NCBI GenBank assembly: GCA_030267565.1
Contig: BRXU01000006.1
Location: 2,964,001 to 3,028,000 of the forward strand
From: Pleodorina starrii
Taxonomy: Eukaryota; Chlorophyta; Chlorophyceae; Chlamydomonadales; Volvocaceae
Length of the DNA stretch: 64,000 nt
Direction of reading: 5' to 3'
Shown here: positions 32,833-43,937 of the stretch, piece by piece
Layout: each line of letters opens with the position of its first letter
How positions within the stretch are numbered: position 1 is the first letter of the stretch
Notes under the pieces: generated by a model
Database searches by the model: none
The model's input: the letters and a program-made list of their open reading frames with translations, nothing else
Told to the model about the DNA's origin: nothing
Translations under genes and position numbers: made by a program

Positions 32833-35800
32833 TTAATCTTTATCGGCAGCAGCGGCGACCTCCTCCGCCATCGCCGCCGTCGCCGCCGCTTTCGCTTTTA
32901 TGGAATCCGCCCGCGACGGTCGGCCACGCCTGCGCCTCGCAACGGTCGACGACGGCGATGATGCCGCCCCTACAACGTCGTCTGCGGCGACGGCGGCATC
33001 AGCCTCCGTCGCCGCCGCCGCCTCTGCAGCTGCCGCCTGCTCCATCTCCTTCTTCGTCCGCCGCTTCCGCCTTTGAGGCACGCTTCCCATCGATTCGCCC
33101 CCGTCATCGCCCCCCACACCGCTGTCGCTGCCGCCAGTGGCCATCGATATCACCGCCCCGGAACCGTCTGGCGGCGTCTGTTCTGCGGCTGCAGCGTCCT
33201 TCGCCCTCCGCCGGCGGCGAACAGCCGGTGTCGAGTCGCTGGCGCTTGCGCCGGCGTCGGCGTCACTGCTGTGGCTGCTGTCATTGCAGTCGTCGCCGAC
33301 AGCTGCGGCGGTAGTATCGGCGGCGGCGGCGGTGGCGGCGATAGTGGTGGCTTCGCCGCCCCTGGTCCGGGCGGCGACGGAGGCCGCTGCCGCCTCTGCA
33401 GCTGTCGCCAGCTCCATCTCCTTCTTCGTCCGGCGTTTCCGCCTTTGAGGCATGCTGCCCGTAGATTCGACCCCATCATTGGCCCCCACACCGCTGTCGC
33501 TGTCGCCGGTGGTCGTCGCCATCACCGCCCCCGGACCGGCTGGCGGCGTCTGCTCCGCGGCCGCAGCGTCCTTCGCCCTCCGCCGGCGGCGAACGGCCGG
33601 TGTGGTGGCGACGGCGCTTGCGCCGGCGTCGGCGTCACTGCTGCGGCTGCTGTCATTGTGGTCATCGCTGACAACTGCGGCGGCTGTGGCGGTAGTGGCG
33701 GCGGCGGCGATAGGGGTGGCTTTGCGCCCCTTGGTCTTCCGTGCCTGCCGCACCTCTTCCTGTCGGTCCACCTTGACCTGTGCCGCCTCGATCTGGACAG
33801 CGGCGAGCAAACGAGGCGGCGGACATCAAACGGAGCTTCACACAGACAGGGGGGCGGAGGGGCGGGTTCAGACTAACTTAGGGTTTCACGCCGGTGGGAT
33901 TTCACACACACGGAGCTGAACGGCTAGTGTGTGCATATGGGGAGTGGGTGTGTGTCTGCGTGGGTTGGGGGAGGATGAAAGAGAGACCGCAGCGGTGGAA
34001 CGGCGGCGGCGGGTGTGGGTGGGTAGGTGGACAGGTGGGATGCTGAATGGGTGGTGGTTGAGGGGCAACGTGAGAGTGCGACCCCGCATGGGGGCTGTAC
34101 GGCTTGCGGCGCGCACCTCGTCCATCATATCCCGCTCCGGAGTCAACAGATTGCCGTACGCGTCCGTGGGGGCGGGCGGCCGCGGCGGCCCCCATGTCAA
34201 CCCCGCCGCCGCCGGCTGCTCCGCCAGCAGCTCATCCAGCGTCATCTGGTTTCGGCGCAACGTGGAGGCGAGGCCGGCAGGCAGGCGGGCGCCCAGCGCC
34301 CAGGCGCCAATCAGCAGCGCGTCCGCGCGTCCGTGGTCCTTCTTGAACCTGTGTGCGTGTGCGTGCGTGCGTGTGAGAGGGGGGTGTGGGGGGGGGGAGG
34401 TATGGGGAGGGGCGCAGCGCAGGCGGCGAAACGACACATCGTTAGGTTGCTGTCTTGGTCTACAGTGGGTCGAGGGGCGCCAGGCCCTGGGCCCTAAGGG
34501 TCGAGGGGCCCCTGGCGGGAAAACGACACCGCAGCGGAGGCACGGAGGCGACCGAGAACCTGTGAGGAGCTTTCCTTTCCGGCGGGAGCGGGAGCCGGGG
34601 GACAGGCACTGATGCTGCCGCATGCCCGCCAGATATCCCGTCCCTCTGTTACACATACACGCGCGCGCGCACGCACACATATGAGCCGCTGTAGCGGCCA
34701 CCACTCGGTTGGGAGCGATACATTTCACGCTCCCAACCATGCCGAGCCAAGGAGCTGTTAGGTCAGGGCTCAAGGCTCCCAACAGCGAGTCTTTATGAAC
34801 CGCTACCCGCCCTCTCCTCTCCACGTGCGCTCCCCCCCTCCCCCCGCCGTGTGTGTGTTTCCGTCTGGTGTCTCCCTTGTCTCACTTGAGAATACGCGCC
34901 TGGGCGGGAAAGAGCAGTCGCGCCAGCGCCAGGCCCGCGTCCTTGCTGCGCGCACCGAACAGCCCCAGGTCCTGCTTCCACCGCCGCACCGGCGTGGAAC
35001 CCACCTGCACACCCGCACACCGAGGACGAGGACACGGGCGCGGGCGCGGGCGAGGACGAGGGCGGGGGTGAGGGCGCGGACGTATTGGGTGAAGGGCGTG
35101 GGAAACCCGCCCACGGCGCAGGAGAGCGTCACCCCGGCGACAGCGGACCTCAACAGAAACGACAGGCCCCGCAACGACGGATCCCCTGAATCCTAACCTG
35201 GATCCAAACCCGACCGTGGGGCCGCTTGCAGGGAGTGTCGCCGTGGGAGGAGGCACGGCAGCACGTAAAACCCGAAGATCCAGGATCCAAACCCACCGTG
35301 AAGCCCATGCCGGTCAGCAGCCCCAGCCACGCTCCGGTGCTCCACACTTGTCGGATGTGGATGTGGATGTGGATGTGGATGCGGATGTCAGCAAAGGGGA
35401 GGGGGCGTTCCAGACGGGGGGGAGGTCAAGCGGAGGGGCGGGGGGCCAAGCGGAGGAGGGAGTTGCGAAATGCAGCGCGGGGGGCCAAGCGACCCCAGCT
35501 CATCTCAGCCCAGTCCAGCCCGGCCCAGCCCAAAAGCCCGTTTCTCCTGTGTTGCCCAATCTCATCTCATCTCGTCTCAGCCCAACCCAGACCAGACCCC
35601 GCTCTCTCTCTCTTTCTCTCTCTCACTCACGGCAAGTGTAGGCGGAGATGTTTCCGTCCCCGGGCAGGATGGGCGGCACCTCCACATAGCCGTACAGCGC
35701 CACCTGGCGGCGGTGCTGCTCCTCCGGCGGCGGCAGCGCGGCCGCCAGGGCACTGGCCAGCACCGCCCGCGCTCCCGCCACGTGGAGCAGCCTGGGGACA

Positions 35801-37281
35801 CCACAACGGCGGGAGAGAGGGATCAAGTGGGTGTGAGGGGAGAGAGGAGCGGAGAGGAGAGGAGCGGCAGCAGCGCGGCAAGCAATGGATTGGTGGTGGG
35901 AAGGGGGGTAAGGAGAGTGGTGGGCGGGGCTGTTTTTTGGGGAAGGGTGTTGGGCACACACGGGGTTCGTGGCTGGAGATTCGGACAACCGGACCCTGCC
36001 CCGCCCCGCGCCCCTAACCCAGCGGCCCCACCGGCGCTTGGAGATTCCCCCGGTGATGGTCCGCTTCTGGCGCTCCGCGGCGCTGACCGGCATGTCCCAC
36101 ACGCGGACATTCCAGCGCGACACGTCGGCTGGCGGCGGCGGCGGCGCAGGCAGCCACAGCTCCCCCGCCGCGACGCTGCCACCACCACCACCGCCGCCGT
36201 CTCCGTCCTCCTCCTCCTCCTCCGCTGCATCGTCCTTCGCCGCCGGCGCTGCTGCCGCTGCGGCTCCCGAGCGCCTGCCGCGATTGCCCGCCCTGGGGCC
36301 TCGGGCTGCAAGACCCAGATCCGCCGGCGACGGCACGACCAGGGGCCACCCGCCCGCCTCGGCAACGGGCCAAATGGACGACGACGACGGCGTCGCGGCG
36401 GCGGTGGCGGCGGCGCCGCGGCCGCCGTCGTCGCCATCGCCGGCGGCGGCGGCGGCAGGCGGCTCCTCGTCCCAGTAGATGAACGCCAGTGCGCCGCCGA
36501 GATCCGGATCCACCGCGGCGACGATGTGGCGGGTCGGCAGCGGCGGCTCAGGGGAGGCGCGGTCCGGATGGTGGAAGTGGTCGGCTGTTGGGGCGGCGGC
36601 GGTGGCGAAGGCTGGTGTGGCGGCGAGCGTGATGCGGTGGACAGCTTCCACCGACGGCGGCGGGCGGCGGAGGTGCGCACGGGCCAGGGTTGGAGCGCGC
36701 TGGTGCTGCAGGGCCGCGACGGGGGGGAGGCTGGATGCGGGTTTGGTGGGGCCTGGTGGTTGGCTTGGGGGGCGCTGTGGGCTCTGCAGTTGGCCGCTGT
36801 GCGGGAGAGGTCGGGCCGCGGCGGGGGAGGCCGCTGGGGCAGGTGCGGCATCCCCGCCTTCCAGGGCCGTCCTAGGAAGCGGCGCCTCAATCAACACTGT
36901 GGAGGTCGCTGCTGCGGATGCAAAGCTGTTCAGGGCAGTTCTCTTTGACAGCGAAGGCCGTCGCCGCGCGACTGCGCAGGCGGCACCGCATGCCCTGCAA
37001 TTGCAAGTACCGTTGACAGAGCCGTTGCCGCTTGCGCGGCTGGCCACGCAGGTCCGGTCTGCGTGGGAAGAAAGCCCCGTAGCATCTGTAGCAGTGGAGC
37101 TGTGTATGCTGCCCACAGAAGCCAGAGGATGTGCAGCTGACGCGAGTCCTCCCGCCCTACTGAAGGCTGGCGTCGATGCGTCTGTCACAACTTGAATTCC
37201 CCTTGGAGAAAGCCACCGCCATCTCAGTGCTTGCTGTGCCGTCGCTTGCATATCTTTAAGTTCAAAATTCACGCCTCGCAT
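32833..37281 (-). CDS. MOC1: Monokaryotic chloroplast 1: RuvC-like Holliday-junction resolvase of chloroplast nucleoids
   Basis: MOC1 cleaves four-way DNA junctions so that chloroplast nucleoids can segregate; it was first described in C. reinhardtii. Exons (minus) are 37281-36032, 35791-35631, 35346-35297, 35004-34886, 34348-34117 and 33792-32833, in phase, giving 923 residues. The ATG follows an in-frame TGA by 18 nt; Met11 is an alternative start. An Ala/Arg/Ser-rich leader of about 250 residues precedes the RuvC-like core. The core has AAVDPDLGGALAF (Asp258), RVWDMP (394-398), VEVPPILPGDG (Glu454), WSTGAWLGLLTGMGF, RRWKQDLGLFG and FKKDHGRADALLIGAW (Asp531, Asp536). These acidic residues occupy the positions of the metal-binding set of the family. 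A 320-residue basic/Ala-rich tail holds two repeats (about 644-743 and 768-866) and an AT-hook-like RRGRPS near 892-897. A low-complexity insert (272-390) splits the core. Confidence 0.87.
32998..33675 (-). repeat. Tandem duplication inside the MOC1 C-terminal tail
   Basis: Two copies with a 369-nt (123-codon) period, at about 33675-33367 and 33306-32998. Each encodes TPAVRRRRRAKDAAAAEQTPP, then DSDSGVG or SDSGVG, then PQRRKRRTKKEME. The period keeps the reading frame. Confidence 0.9.
35353..35388. repeat. GGATGT hexamer array at a MOC1 splice acceptor
   Basis: Six near-exact copies of GGATGT, ending a few bases before the acceptor of MOC1 exon 3. On the transcript this makes a CATCCA-type pyrimidine-rich stretch. 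Confidence 0.9.
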
Positions 37282-37737
37282 ATCCGCAGGCCGTGGTCAC
37301 CACTTCAAGTTGCCAGACGATGCTTCATAACTATTTATACAGTTTAGAAATCTGGAAGGGCGGCGCGCTGGCCACCCTTACGAATAATTTAACGGTGGCT
37401 TTTGACCATTTGCAGTTACCATTTTTATATTGCGGCTTGGAAAGAAAAACCGTCTATTATAATAATTGGCCTCTTCTTCGTTGGCCTTTATGCATAATTT
37501 AGGCTAATCTAGCATTAGTAATAACAGGGTACCACTTGCGCGCAGGCCGGCATGCACTGCTCTGTGGGCTATCATAATGTTATCAGGGCACGTATTTGCA
37601 CGGCTGCTGGTGTGGTGCCAGCGTCTTCCCTAGCCAACCATCATAGCCAGCCTGCAGAAATAGCCCTTTCGGCACGCAGGGGCACGCTCACGACTCCAGC
37701 GCTGAGTACCTCGGGTAAACGCGGGTTTCTTCGTTCA

Positions 37738-37822
37738 CTGAAAGGAGAATGAACGTTCACTGAACCTGCACTGAACGCTCACCGTGAACGTACTGTGAAG
37801 GTTCACCGTTCACCGTTCAGGC
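37738..37822. repeat. Cluster of GTTCA/TGAAC motifs in both orientations
   Basis: GTTCA or its complement TGAAC occurs about nine times in 85 bp, in mixed orientation. The pattern resembles the subterminal motif clusters of DNA transposons. No matching inverted end was found. Confidence 0.6.
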
Positions 37823-37831
37823 CCTTGTACT

Positions 37832-38498
37832 GCAAGCAAAGCGAAATCAACGCCTAAGTGACCAAAGCTGCTGGGGCACATATAACGAACCGATACAAGG
37901 CCAAGCACTTATGTGAATACCTTTTCTGTGCGCGGGAACAGCGCTGGAGCATGCGTGCCGTACTATTTTCCGAAATAGTACGACCTACAAGCGCACCGGT
38001 GACCGGTCCCTCACCATGATTCGGCACTCCCGAATGAGTTTTTCTGCCTGCTAGTTCTGCATAAAGTCAACATGGATCTTGACAAGGCGCTGCTGCTTCT
38101 CGACAAGCATTGCCGGCCGTGCATCCTCAGACAATATATTTCGTCGGTTCCGGCATTTCGTTTGATGCACCATGATTGCGTATTTGGAAGACGGGAGTAC
38201 CATTGACGTCGGCCACCTGGCGGACGCACTGTGCCAACTCCTAGCGATATTCACAGACGCGAAGAAATTCCCGGATGGCAGCATGTATCTCCAGGATGCG
38301 GCCTGTAAATCCGCCGATTCTGCCCATGAGGTCCTATTCGCACAAGCTTGCTTGTGAAGCCCTGCTGGCGACAAACGGTAGGCTCGGCGGCTATGAAGAT
38401 CTCATGGAGACACCGTCGGTCGATACGAACTCTAACGTGACATGCTTTAATCCGTAGGGTTTAGGGTTTTCGGTCAATCAACGCCGCCCGCTCCACGG
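37832..38498. repeat. Duplicated block, copy A
   Basis: Starts GCAAGCAAAGCGAAATCAAC and matches copy B (38499-38944) along its length. Copy A carries an extra 276 bp at 38204-38479 and lacks 31 bp that copy B has near its start. Small substitutions and short indels separate the copies elsewhere. Confidence 0.85.
38072..38357 (+). pseudogene. Decayed unidentified reading frame, copy A
   Basis: From an ATG at 38072 (MDLDKALLLLDKH) the frame is broken by a one-base deletion after CATTG. In a shifted frame it resumes with MIAYLEDGSTI and ends at a TGA at 38355. The same stretch in copy B is intact across the deletion but broken elsewhere. I do not recognise the family. It may be a remnant of a mobile-element protein or simply a chance frame that was duplicated. 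Confidence 0.3.
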
Positions 38499-38944
38499 CA
38501 AGCAAAGCGAAATCAACGTCCTTTTGTGCTTTTGGCTTATGAATAGCTGCCTAAGTGACCAAAGCTGCTGGGGCACATATAACGAACCGATACAAGGCCA
38601 AGCACTTATGTGAATACCTTTTCTGTGCGCGGGAACAGCGCTGGAGCATGCGTGCCGTACTATTTTCCGAAATGGTACGACCTACAAGCGCACCGGTGAC
38701 CGGTCGGCTAGCCATGATTCGGCACTCCCGAATGAGTTTTTCTGCCGGCTAGTTCTGCATAAAGTCAACATGGATCTTGACAAGGCGCTGGCGCGCTGCT
38801 GCTTCTCGACAAGCATTGGCCGGCCGTGCATCCTCAGACAATTCATTTCGTCGGTTCCGGCATTTCGTTTGATGCACCTGCAGCTGCGGCCATGATTGCG
38901 TATTTGGAAGACGGGAGTACCATCAACGCCGCCCGCTCCACGGC
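38499..38944. repeat. Duplicated block, copy B
   Basis: Begins with the same GCAAGCAAAGCGAAATCAAC directly after copy A and ends CAACGCCGCCCGCTCCACGG, which also ends copy A. Lacks the 276-bp segment of copy A. Confidence 0.85.
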
Positions 38945-39083
38945 GGCGCACGAGTGGCTGCTGGAGTGCGCGAGTGTGCCTGCTCGTGAACCCATCACCC
39001 CGCCGGGGTGCGCAGAGTCGGTGTGGCTGCCGGGGCTGGCGGCCCGGCCGCAGCGTGAAGCCGTTCCCCCGCGCTTACCCTAA
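38770..39083 (+). pseudogene. Decayed unidentified reading frame, copy B
   Basis: Counterpart of 38072-38357. It has an 8-bp insertion (GCGCGCTG) shortly after its ATG that shifts the frame, but then reads through FVGSGISFDAP and MIAYLEDGSTI into unrelated sequence, ending at the stop at 39081. Product unknown. Confidence 0.3.
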
Positions 39084-39250
39084 GTAGTGCCAGCGCTCCC
39101 ACTCACACAGTGCTGCCAGGAATCAACCAGCGCGCCACCAAACGTCAATCATTGGCAATTCGGTGCACCCATGTACAACTGTACAAGCGCATGTGCGCTT
39201 GCTAAAAAAACGCAAGACCCCCGCGCACGCACCCCCCGCGCCCCGCCCCA

Positions 39251-39287
39251 TGTCATGCACAGCGTATACGGTACGCTGTGCATGACA
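39251..39287. repeat. Perfect 16-bp inverted repeat with 5-nt loop
   Basis: TGTCATGCACAGCGTA at 39251-39266 is exactly complementary to 39272-39287 across the loop TACGG. Confidence 0.95.
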
Positions 39288-39852
39288 CCCCACAGCCGTT
39301 AACCTCGCAGCGCGCAGCACGCGTCCGCGCAGCACGCCCGTGGCTCCGACCCGAGTTTCTCACCGCCATCCATTGGCTCCGTCGCCATCAAGAACTGTAG
39401 CAACACCGCTCCCAACCCACCCCCTCTTTGCACTAGGTATCTTAGCGGCTGCACGACGCCTCTCCGAGCAGCTGCGAAGCGCCGCCGGCACCCCCGGAAC
39501 GCATTGGCCCCGTCGTGCTGCCGGGGCCACGGCCCCTCAATCGCCGCCGTCACTGAGACACTGTCCCACTGATAAGATACGGTACCCCTCTTTTGAGCCT
39601 TCAGGATCGTGCAGGATGCCAACATGCGCCTTGCAGCCGTTGCGCAAAGTTGCCCCCAAAAGCCTTTTCATTACGCCGTGGTGGATTTAAATTAAGAGCT
39701 ACGGTATCTGGAAGCAAGATTCAGGCACCCAACGTGCTGCTGTTCACTTTCCGGTGGTGGCTTCTGGATACTTCGGAGAGGGCGGCGGCGGCTGTCACAT
39801 CCCGCACGTATGTGGCCCCGTATTCGACCACACCGCTGCAGTCCTGCAGAGG

Positions 39853-39890
39853 GGGGTTGTCCACGTATAGGCCGGGGCCAGACGCCAGGA
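39853..39890 (-). repeat. Dispersed 36-bp motif, copy 1 (inverted)
   Basis: GGGGTTGTCCACGTATAGGC followed by CGGGGCC is, read on the minus strand, a slightly diverged form of GGCTCCGGCCTATACGTGGA at 40384 and of the copy near 63572. Confidence 0.75.
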
Positions 39891-40055
39891 GGGGGGGCGG
39901 TGTCCAGCGCCCGTCGGACCGCTGGCGGGGGTTGCTCGGGCCCCTCACGGCGGCCGTCGGAGGGGCAGCGGCGCAGGAGGCCGCAGGGCCAGCGACAGGG
40001 CAGCTTGCCGCGGCCAAAGGCGCAGGCTGACGGGGCGCGCCTCAACCGTCGCACA

Positions 40056-40137
40056 TTGGCGCTTTGCGCGCCGCTAAAGCGCACCTTCAATTCCCTTTGG
40101 CGATTTGCGCGCCGCTAAAGCGCACCTTCAATTCCCT
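40056..40137. repeat. 41-bp tandem duplication
   Basis: The unit from TTGGCG(C/A)TTTGCGCGCC to CAATTCCCT occurs at 40056-40096 and 40097-40137 with one mismatch. Confidence 0.95.
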
Positions 40138-40373
40138 TATACCTTACCCAGGCGGTCCGTCCGGCACCCCTCCAGGCACGTTCGCGACGCCCTTCACAGC
40201 GCATGTTCGCGCCCTGTCCTGCACTTTTTTTACATTTACGCTTGTACTCTGCACACTCCCACAAAGCCCACAGGGACTGCAACCTCTTTACCGTCCCCTC
40301 TCAAAACAATCACACACTCGACACGGCGAGCAGGCGGCGAGCAAGTGCCTCCCCCCCCCGAGGAGAGGGGGCA

Positions 40374-40410
40374 CCGTTTACGGGCTCCGGCCTATACGTG
40401 GATAACCCCC
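40374..40410 (+). repeat. Dispersed 36-bp motif, copy 2
   Basis: ACCGTTTACGGGCTCCGGCC then TATACGTGGATAACCCCC. The same string, with a 2-bp insertion, appears near 63566-63605, and its complement near 39853-39890. Confidence 0.85.
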
Positions 40411-42986
40411 GAGGAGAGGTGCATCTCCGCGTGGGGTGTATGGCGGGGACCGAGCCCCCCTTTGCCGTCCCCAACAAAAGGCCCCACTCCGCTGCGGTTC
40501 GTCTCTTTATTTTACCGTTTTCCCACTTCAGCACAAAACATCACACCAGCACAAAATGAATCCCGACCCGCGCAAAGAGGCTGTCGACCGCAAACCAACT
40601 CACGAGGTTCCCCATCCGACCCGCGATCAACCCCAACCTGGACCGCACAACCAGTCCAAATACAAACGCGGACCCAACGAAGGGGCGCATGCGTTTGTAG
40701 TCACATCCGGAAGATACGGAGCGATGCAAGACGAGGTCGAGGCTTGTATACCGCCAATATATACCCACCCTTCGCAACACGCGAGGCGTATTCCACGAGT
40801 CCGGTACAGCAGCAAAGACAAGACAGCAAGAGCCCTACGCGTCAAAGCAAACACGCGCAAACACACACGCAGGCACAGGCAATCATACGTGCACTCGTCA
40901 CGTATGTGCGTGAGTGTGTGTGTGTGCGTGTGCAGTTTCCCATCCTGCCGTACGGTAATAATATCACAGGCTTTGCAACCAGGAACACGCAGCGTGTATT
41001 CCAAGCACGCCGACACGTTTTGTGAATACCGTACATCCGATGCCGTACTCCACAGGCGCCCAGCACACGGGCGCGGCGGCGTGCAGCAGAGTACGGCGAC
41101 TTGTCCGTCCGACACGCTCTCTCACCTCAGTGAACACAAGCCTGGCGCCGTCCCAGCGGCAACACGCGTCAATGTCTCTCGAGGACCCTGCAAGCAAAAG
41201 CGCCAACCCTGTACACCCCTGTACACCACCACCACCACCACCACCATCCAGCCGCTGTACCCAACCCGACATCTCCACATCTCCACATCTCCGCCACACC
41301 CCCCAAGCGCTCCTCCGCGGGCCGCAACCAAACCCGGCCCTCGTCGGGCCCTTGTTCGGGAAACCGTCTTGTTCGGGGAACCGTCATGATCCAAACGGAC
41401 CCCGTTCGCGCCGCCAGCTGCACAGCCAAGACCGGCTTTCAGACGCAGCCAGACAGGCGGGCGGGCGAGCGGGCGGGCGGCGCCGACATGCCTGAGCCTC
41501 ACATACACACGGACACATTCACACGGACACACACACACGTCTTCCGTGAGACTGACACAACACCACAAGGCCATCCATATCCACTCGCAACCGCACTTCA
41601 GCAGCTAATCGGGCCACGGGGCCCCGATGCATCCCCTTATAAATTACGACCGCCGCCCCACGTATCATGAGTCACCACCTGGTTTTATAACCCCAAAGCG
41701 CACGGATACGGTAAGCACTTGGTCACAACACAGGAAATTCGTCGGGTGTGGGACCTGTCTACCGGGGGCACAGCACACGTTCCTGGGCGCGCCGCGGGCA
41801 ATCTCAAGAGCAACGCCCCATGTTCGTCACAACTCCCTGCCTGCTGCCCCGGGCGCCCTGGCACAGGCGCAGGCCAGGCGCGCAGAACACAGGAAGGGGC
41901 GGCTCTACCTTACGTGCGCTGGGCACGCGTCGACCTGCAGAGACGTGCCGCCTTTTACCCCCCAGGCAACAGCCCGCGACCGTGCATGCGTGTGTTCATG
42001 ACCCGGCGCGGACCGCAATGCAACCGCCAACCGCCAACCAACCAACCAATGCCGCGCACCCTATGTACAGCGCCTGTTTATGTACAGTTTTTGGACCCTT
42101 GCCGGCGGGAGCATCCGCCCTGGGCGTAGGTGCGGGTGGGAGGTCGCAACTCCTGCGCATCGCCTCCCCCCGCATGGATCGATCGATGGACGTCGTCGTA
42201 CACAACATGGACACGCCCGACCGGCCAACGGCGAAAACTGTGTGGCGGCAACGGTATGCCAACTGCTCCATCAACGGTAACTGTACAGATAAGAGATGGG
42301 GGTAGCGATACCAATACCAATTACGGCGAAACACACGAACGCTGTGACGCGTTTTTTTATGCTACCAAAGTACGGCGCCGCAAAAGGGCCACAACGGGAT
42401 ACGGATACCCTAAGCGGACCCGAAATCCACATTCGTATTGTAACTACCAAGTGACAAGGCGGGCACATCAAAGACCCATGGGTCGCTCCCACGTGCCCAA
42501 TGGACTCGGCACCGCGTGCTGTGCATGCTGTGCGTGCTCTGCAGGATTGCCACCGGCAGGCAAAGACACGCACTGCTGCAACGAACCGGCAACGGGGCAG
42601 CCCCTGCTGAGCCGGCGCCACCCCCACGGCCGAGGCAGCAGGCGAAGGGACAGGCGGCAGGCGGCACCCCCTGCCCTTATCCAGTCCGAATGCAAACACT
42701 GACGGATCCTGGTGGCACAGAATGGACTGAGGACGTGTGCCCTCCATCATAGCGCCTACCCGGCCCCAACCCATCCTGGCTGCAATTCCGCAGGAGAGAG
42801 AAAGAGATACGTCATACGTCATTCGGTGGTACCGCTCCATCGCCTGCGGGCCACACGCGCGCACACCCATCCGTCCTTCCATCCTTCCTTCCTTCCTTCC
42901 ATCCCCTCCGTCCACGCTTTCCACCCACCGGCTTCCTTCGCGCAAGCCTCCCCACAGGCACGCGAGTGCGCACGTCCTGCCCCCCG

Positions 42987-43036
42987 CACCACCACCACCA
43001 CCACCACCACCACCACCACCACCACCACCACCACCA
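42987..43036. repeat. (CAC)n microsatellite
   Basis: About 16 uninterrupted CAC triplets. Confidence 0.97.
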
Positions 43037-43877
43037 TCCGCCGTCGCCGCCGCCCTCTTCCTCCTGCTCCTGCTCGCGCTTGCATTCATCCATGTACGGC
43101 GGTGATGTCCGATAGCGGTGCTGGGTGACCGGATAGATAGATACCCAAACAATGTACACATAACGATATCGCGCCCCCACAGACAAACAACCCGAAGCCG
43201 AAAGATATATCCTATGGCCCAAACAACAGAGTCCATATAGTTTGAAAACCGGATAAAACCACAAAACCGCTGCGGGCCGCGTCCACCGAGCACGGCGTAG
43301 GTGGGGGGAAGGACGCGGGCGTTGCGATGCGGGCGTTACGGTGCAGGCGTTACGTCGACGAGGCCGCGTCGCGCAGCCGCTCCTGCTCCCACTCGGCTCT
43401 GCCGTGCCGAGCAACCCTCTCTCTGCGGGGGCCCCTCTCTGCGCCTTGCGGCTGCCTGGATGGTCCCAGGATGCCTGGGGCCCCGCCTGCCCGACACACG
43501 CTTTCATGTACCCACATCTACCCACATCCACCCTCACCCTCACCCTCGCGCCCCCCGGCGCTCTCGCACACCCGTAATACCCCCCACTTGCCCTACTCTG
43601 CCAGCCAGGTGCCACCTTCCACCGACAACCACCGACCGGTAAACCTCGCGCTGTCACTCGCCTTGGGTGCTTGCGACACGATACGCGTGCGGCGCTATTC
43701 GGAGGTCGCAAACACACACAGCGTCTCGCCGGCTGCCCCGGGCTCCCCCTCCCCGGCTCTCGGGATCCGAGCCCCTCAAAAGCCGACTCCCATCTCGTCA
43801 TCGCCCACCGCCGCCCCATCGTCGCCTCGGCTCCCTTTGCTGCGGCTCGTCTTTATTCCCAACCGCGACGCGATGGA

Positions 43878-43882
43878 TTACA
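43878..43882 (-). terminator. Candidate poly(A) signal TGTAA for the RWP-RK gene
   Basis: TGTAA on the minus strand 56 nt past the stop at 43938. Confidence 0.5.
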
Positions 43883-43937
43883 ACGACATCAACAACCAAC
43901 AACCAACAACCAACAAACTGGCTCGGCTAGCCCTTTT

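Larger units (their letters stand above)
37282..43937. other. Gene-free, repeat-rich stretch between MOC1 start and RWP-RK gene end
   Basis: The left 250 bp are strikingly AT-rich and act as MOC1 upstream region. Then come a TGAAC/GTTCA-dense cluster (37738-37822), a duplicated block with decayed reading frames (37832-38944), a perfect hairpin (39251-39287), a dispersed 36-bp motif in two inverted copies (about 39853-39890 and 40374-40410), a 41-bp tandem duplication (40056-40137) and a (CAC)n tract (42987-43036). Reading frames of up to 317 codons on the plus strand (40105-41389) run through these repeats and look like chance. The right edge holds the RWP-RK 3' UTR. Confidence 0.55.

Noticed and set aside
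35470..36948. 492-codon plus-strand reading frame
   Set aside because: Antisense to MOC1 exons 1-2, low-complexity, no domain; the minus strand carries the conserved resolvase motifs.
38455..38476. Telomere-like TAGGGTTTAGGGTTTT
   Set aside because: Only about two degenerate units; too short to call an interstitial telomeric array.
40105..41389. Two overlapping plus-strand frames of over 300 codons
   Set aside because: They run through the dispersed motif and the tandem duplication, overlap each other in different frames and encode no recognisable motif.
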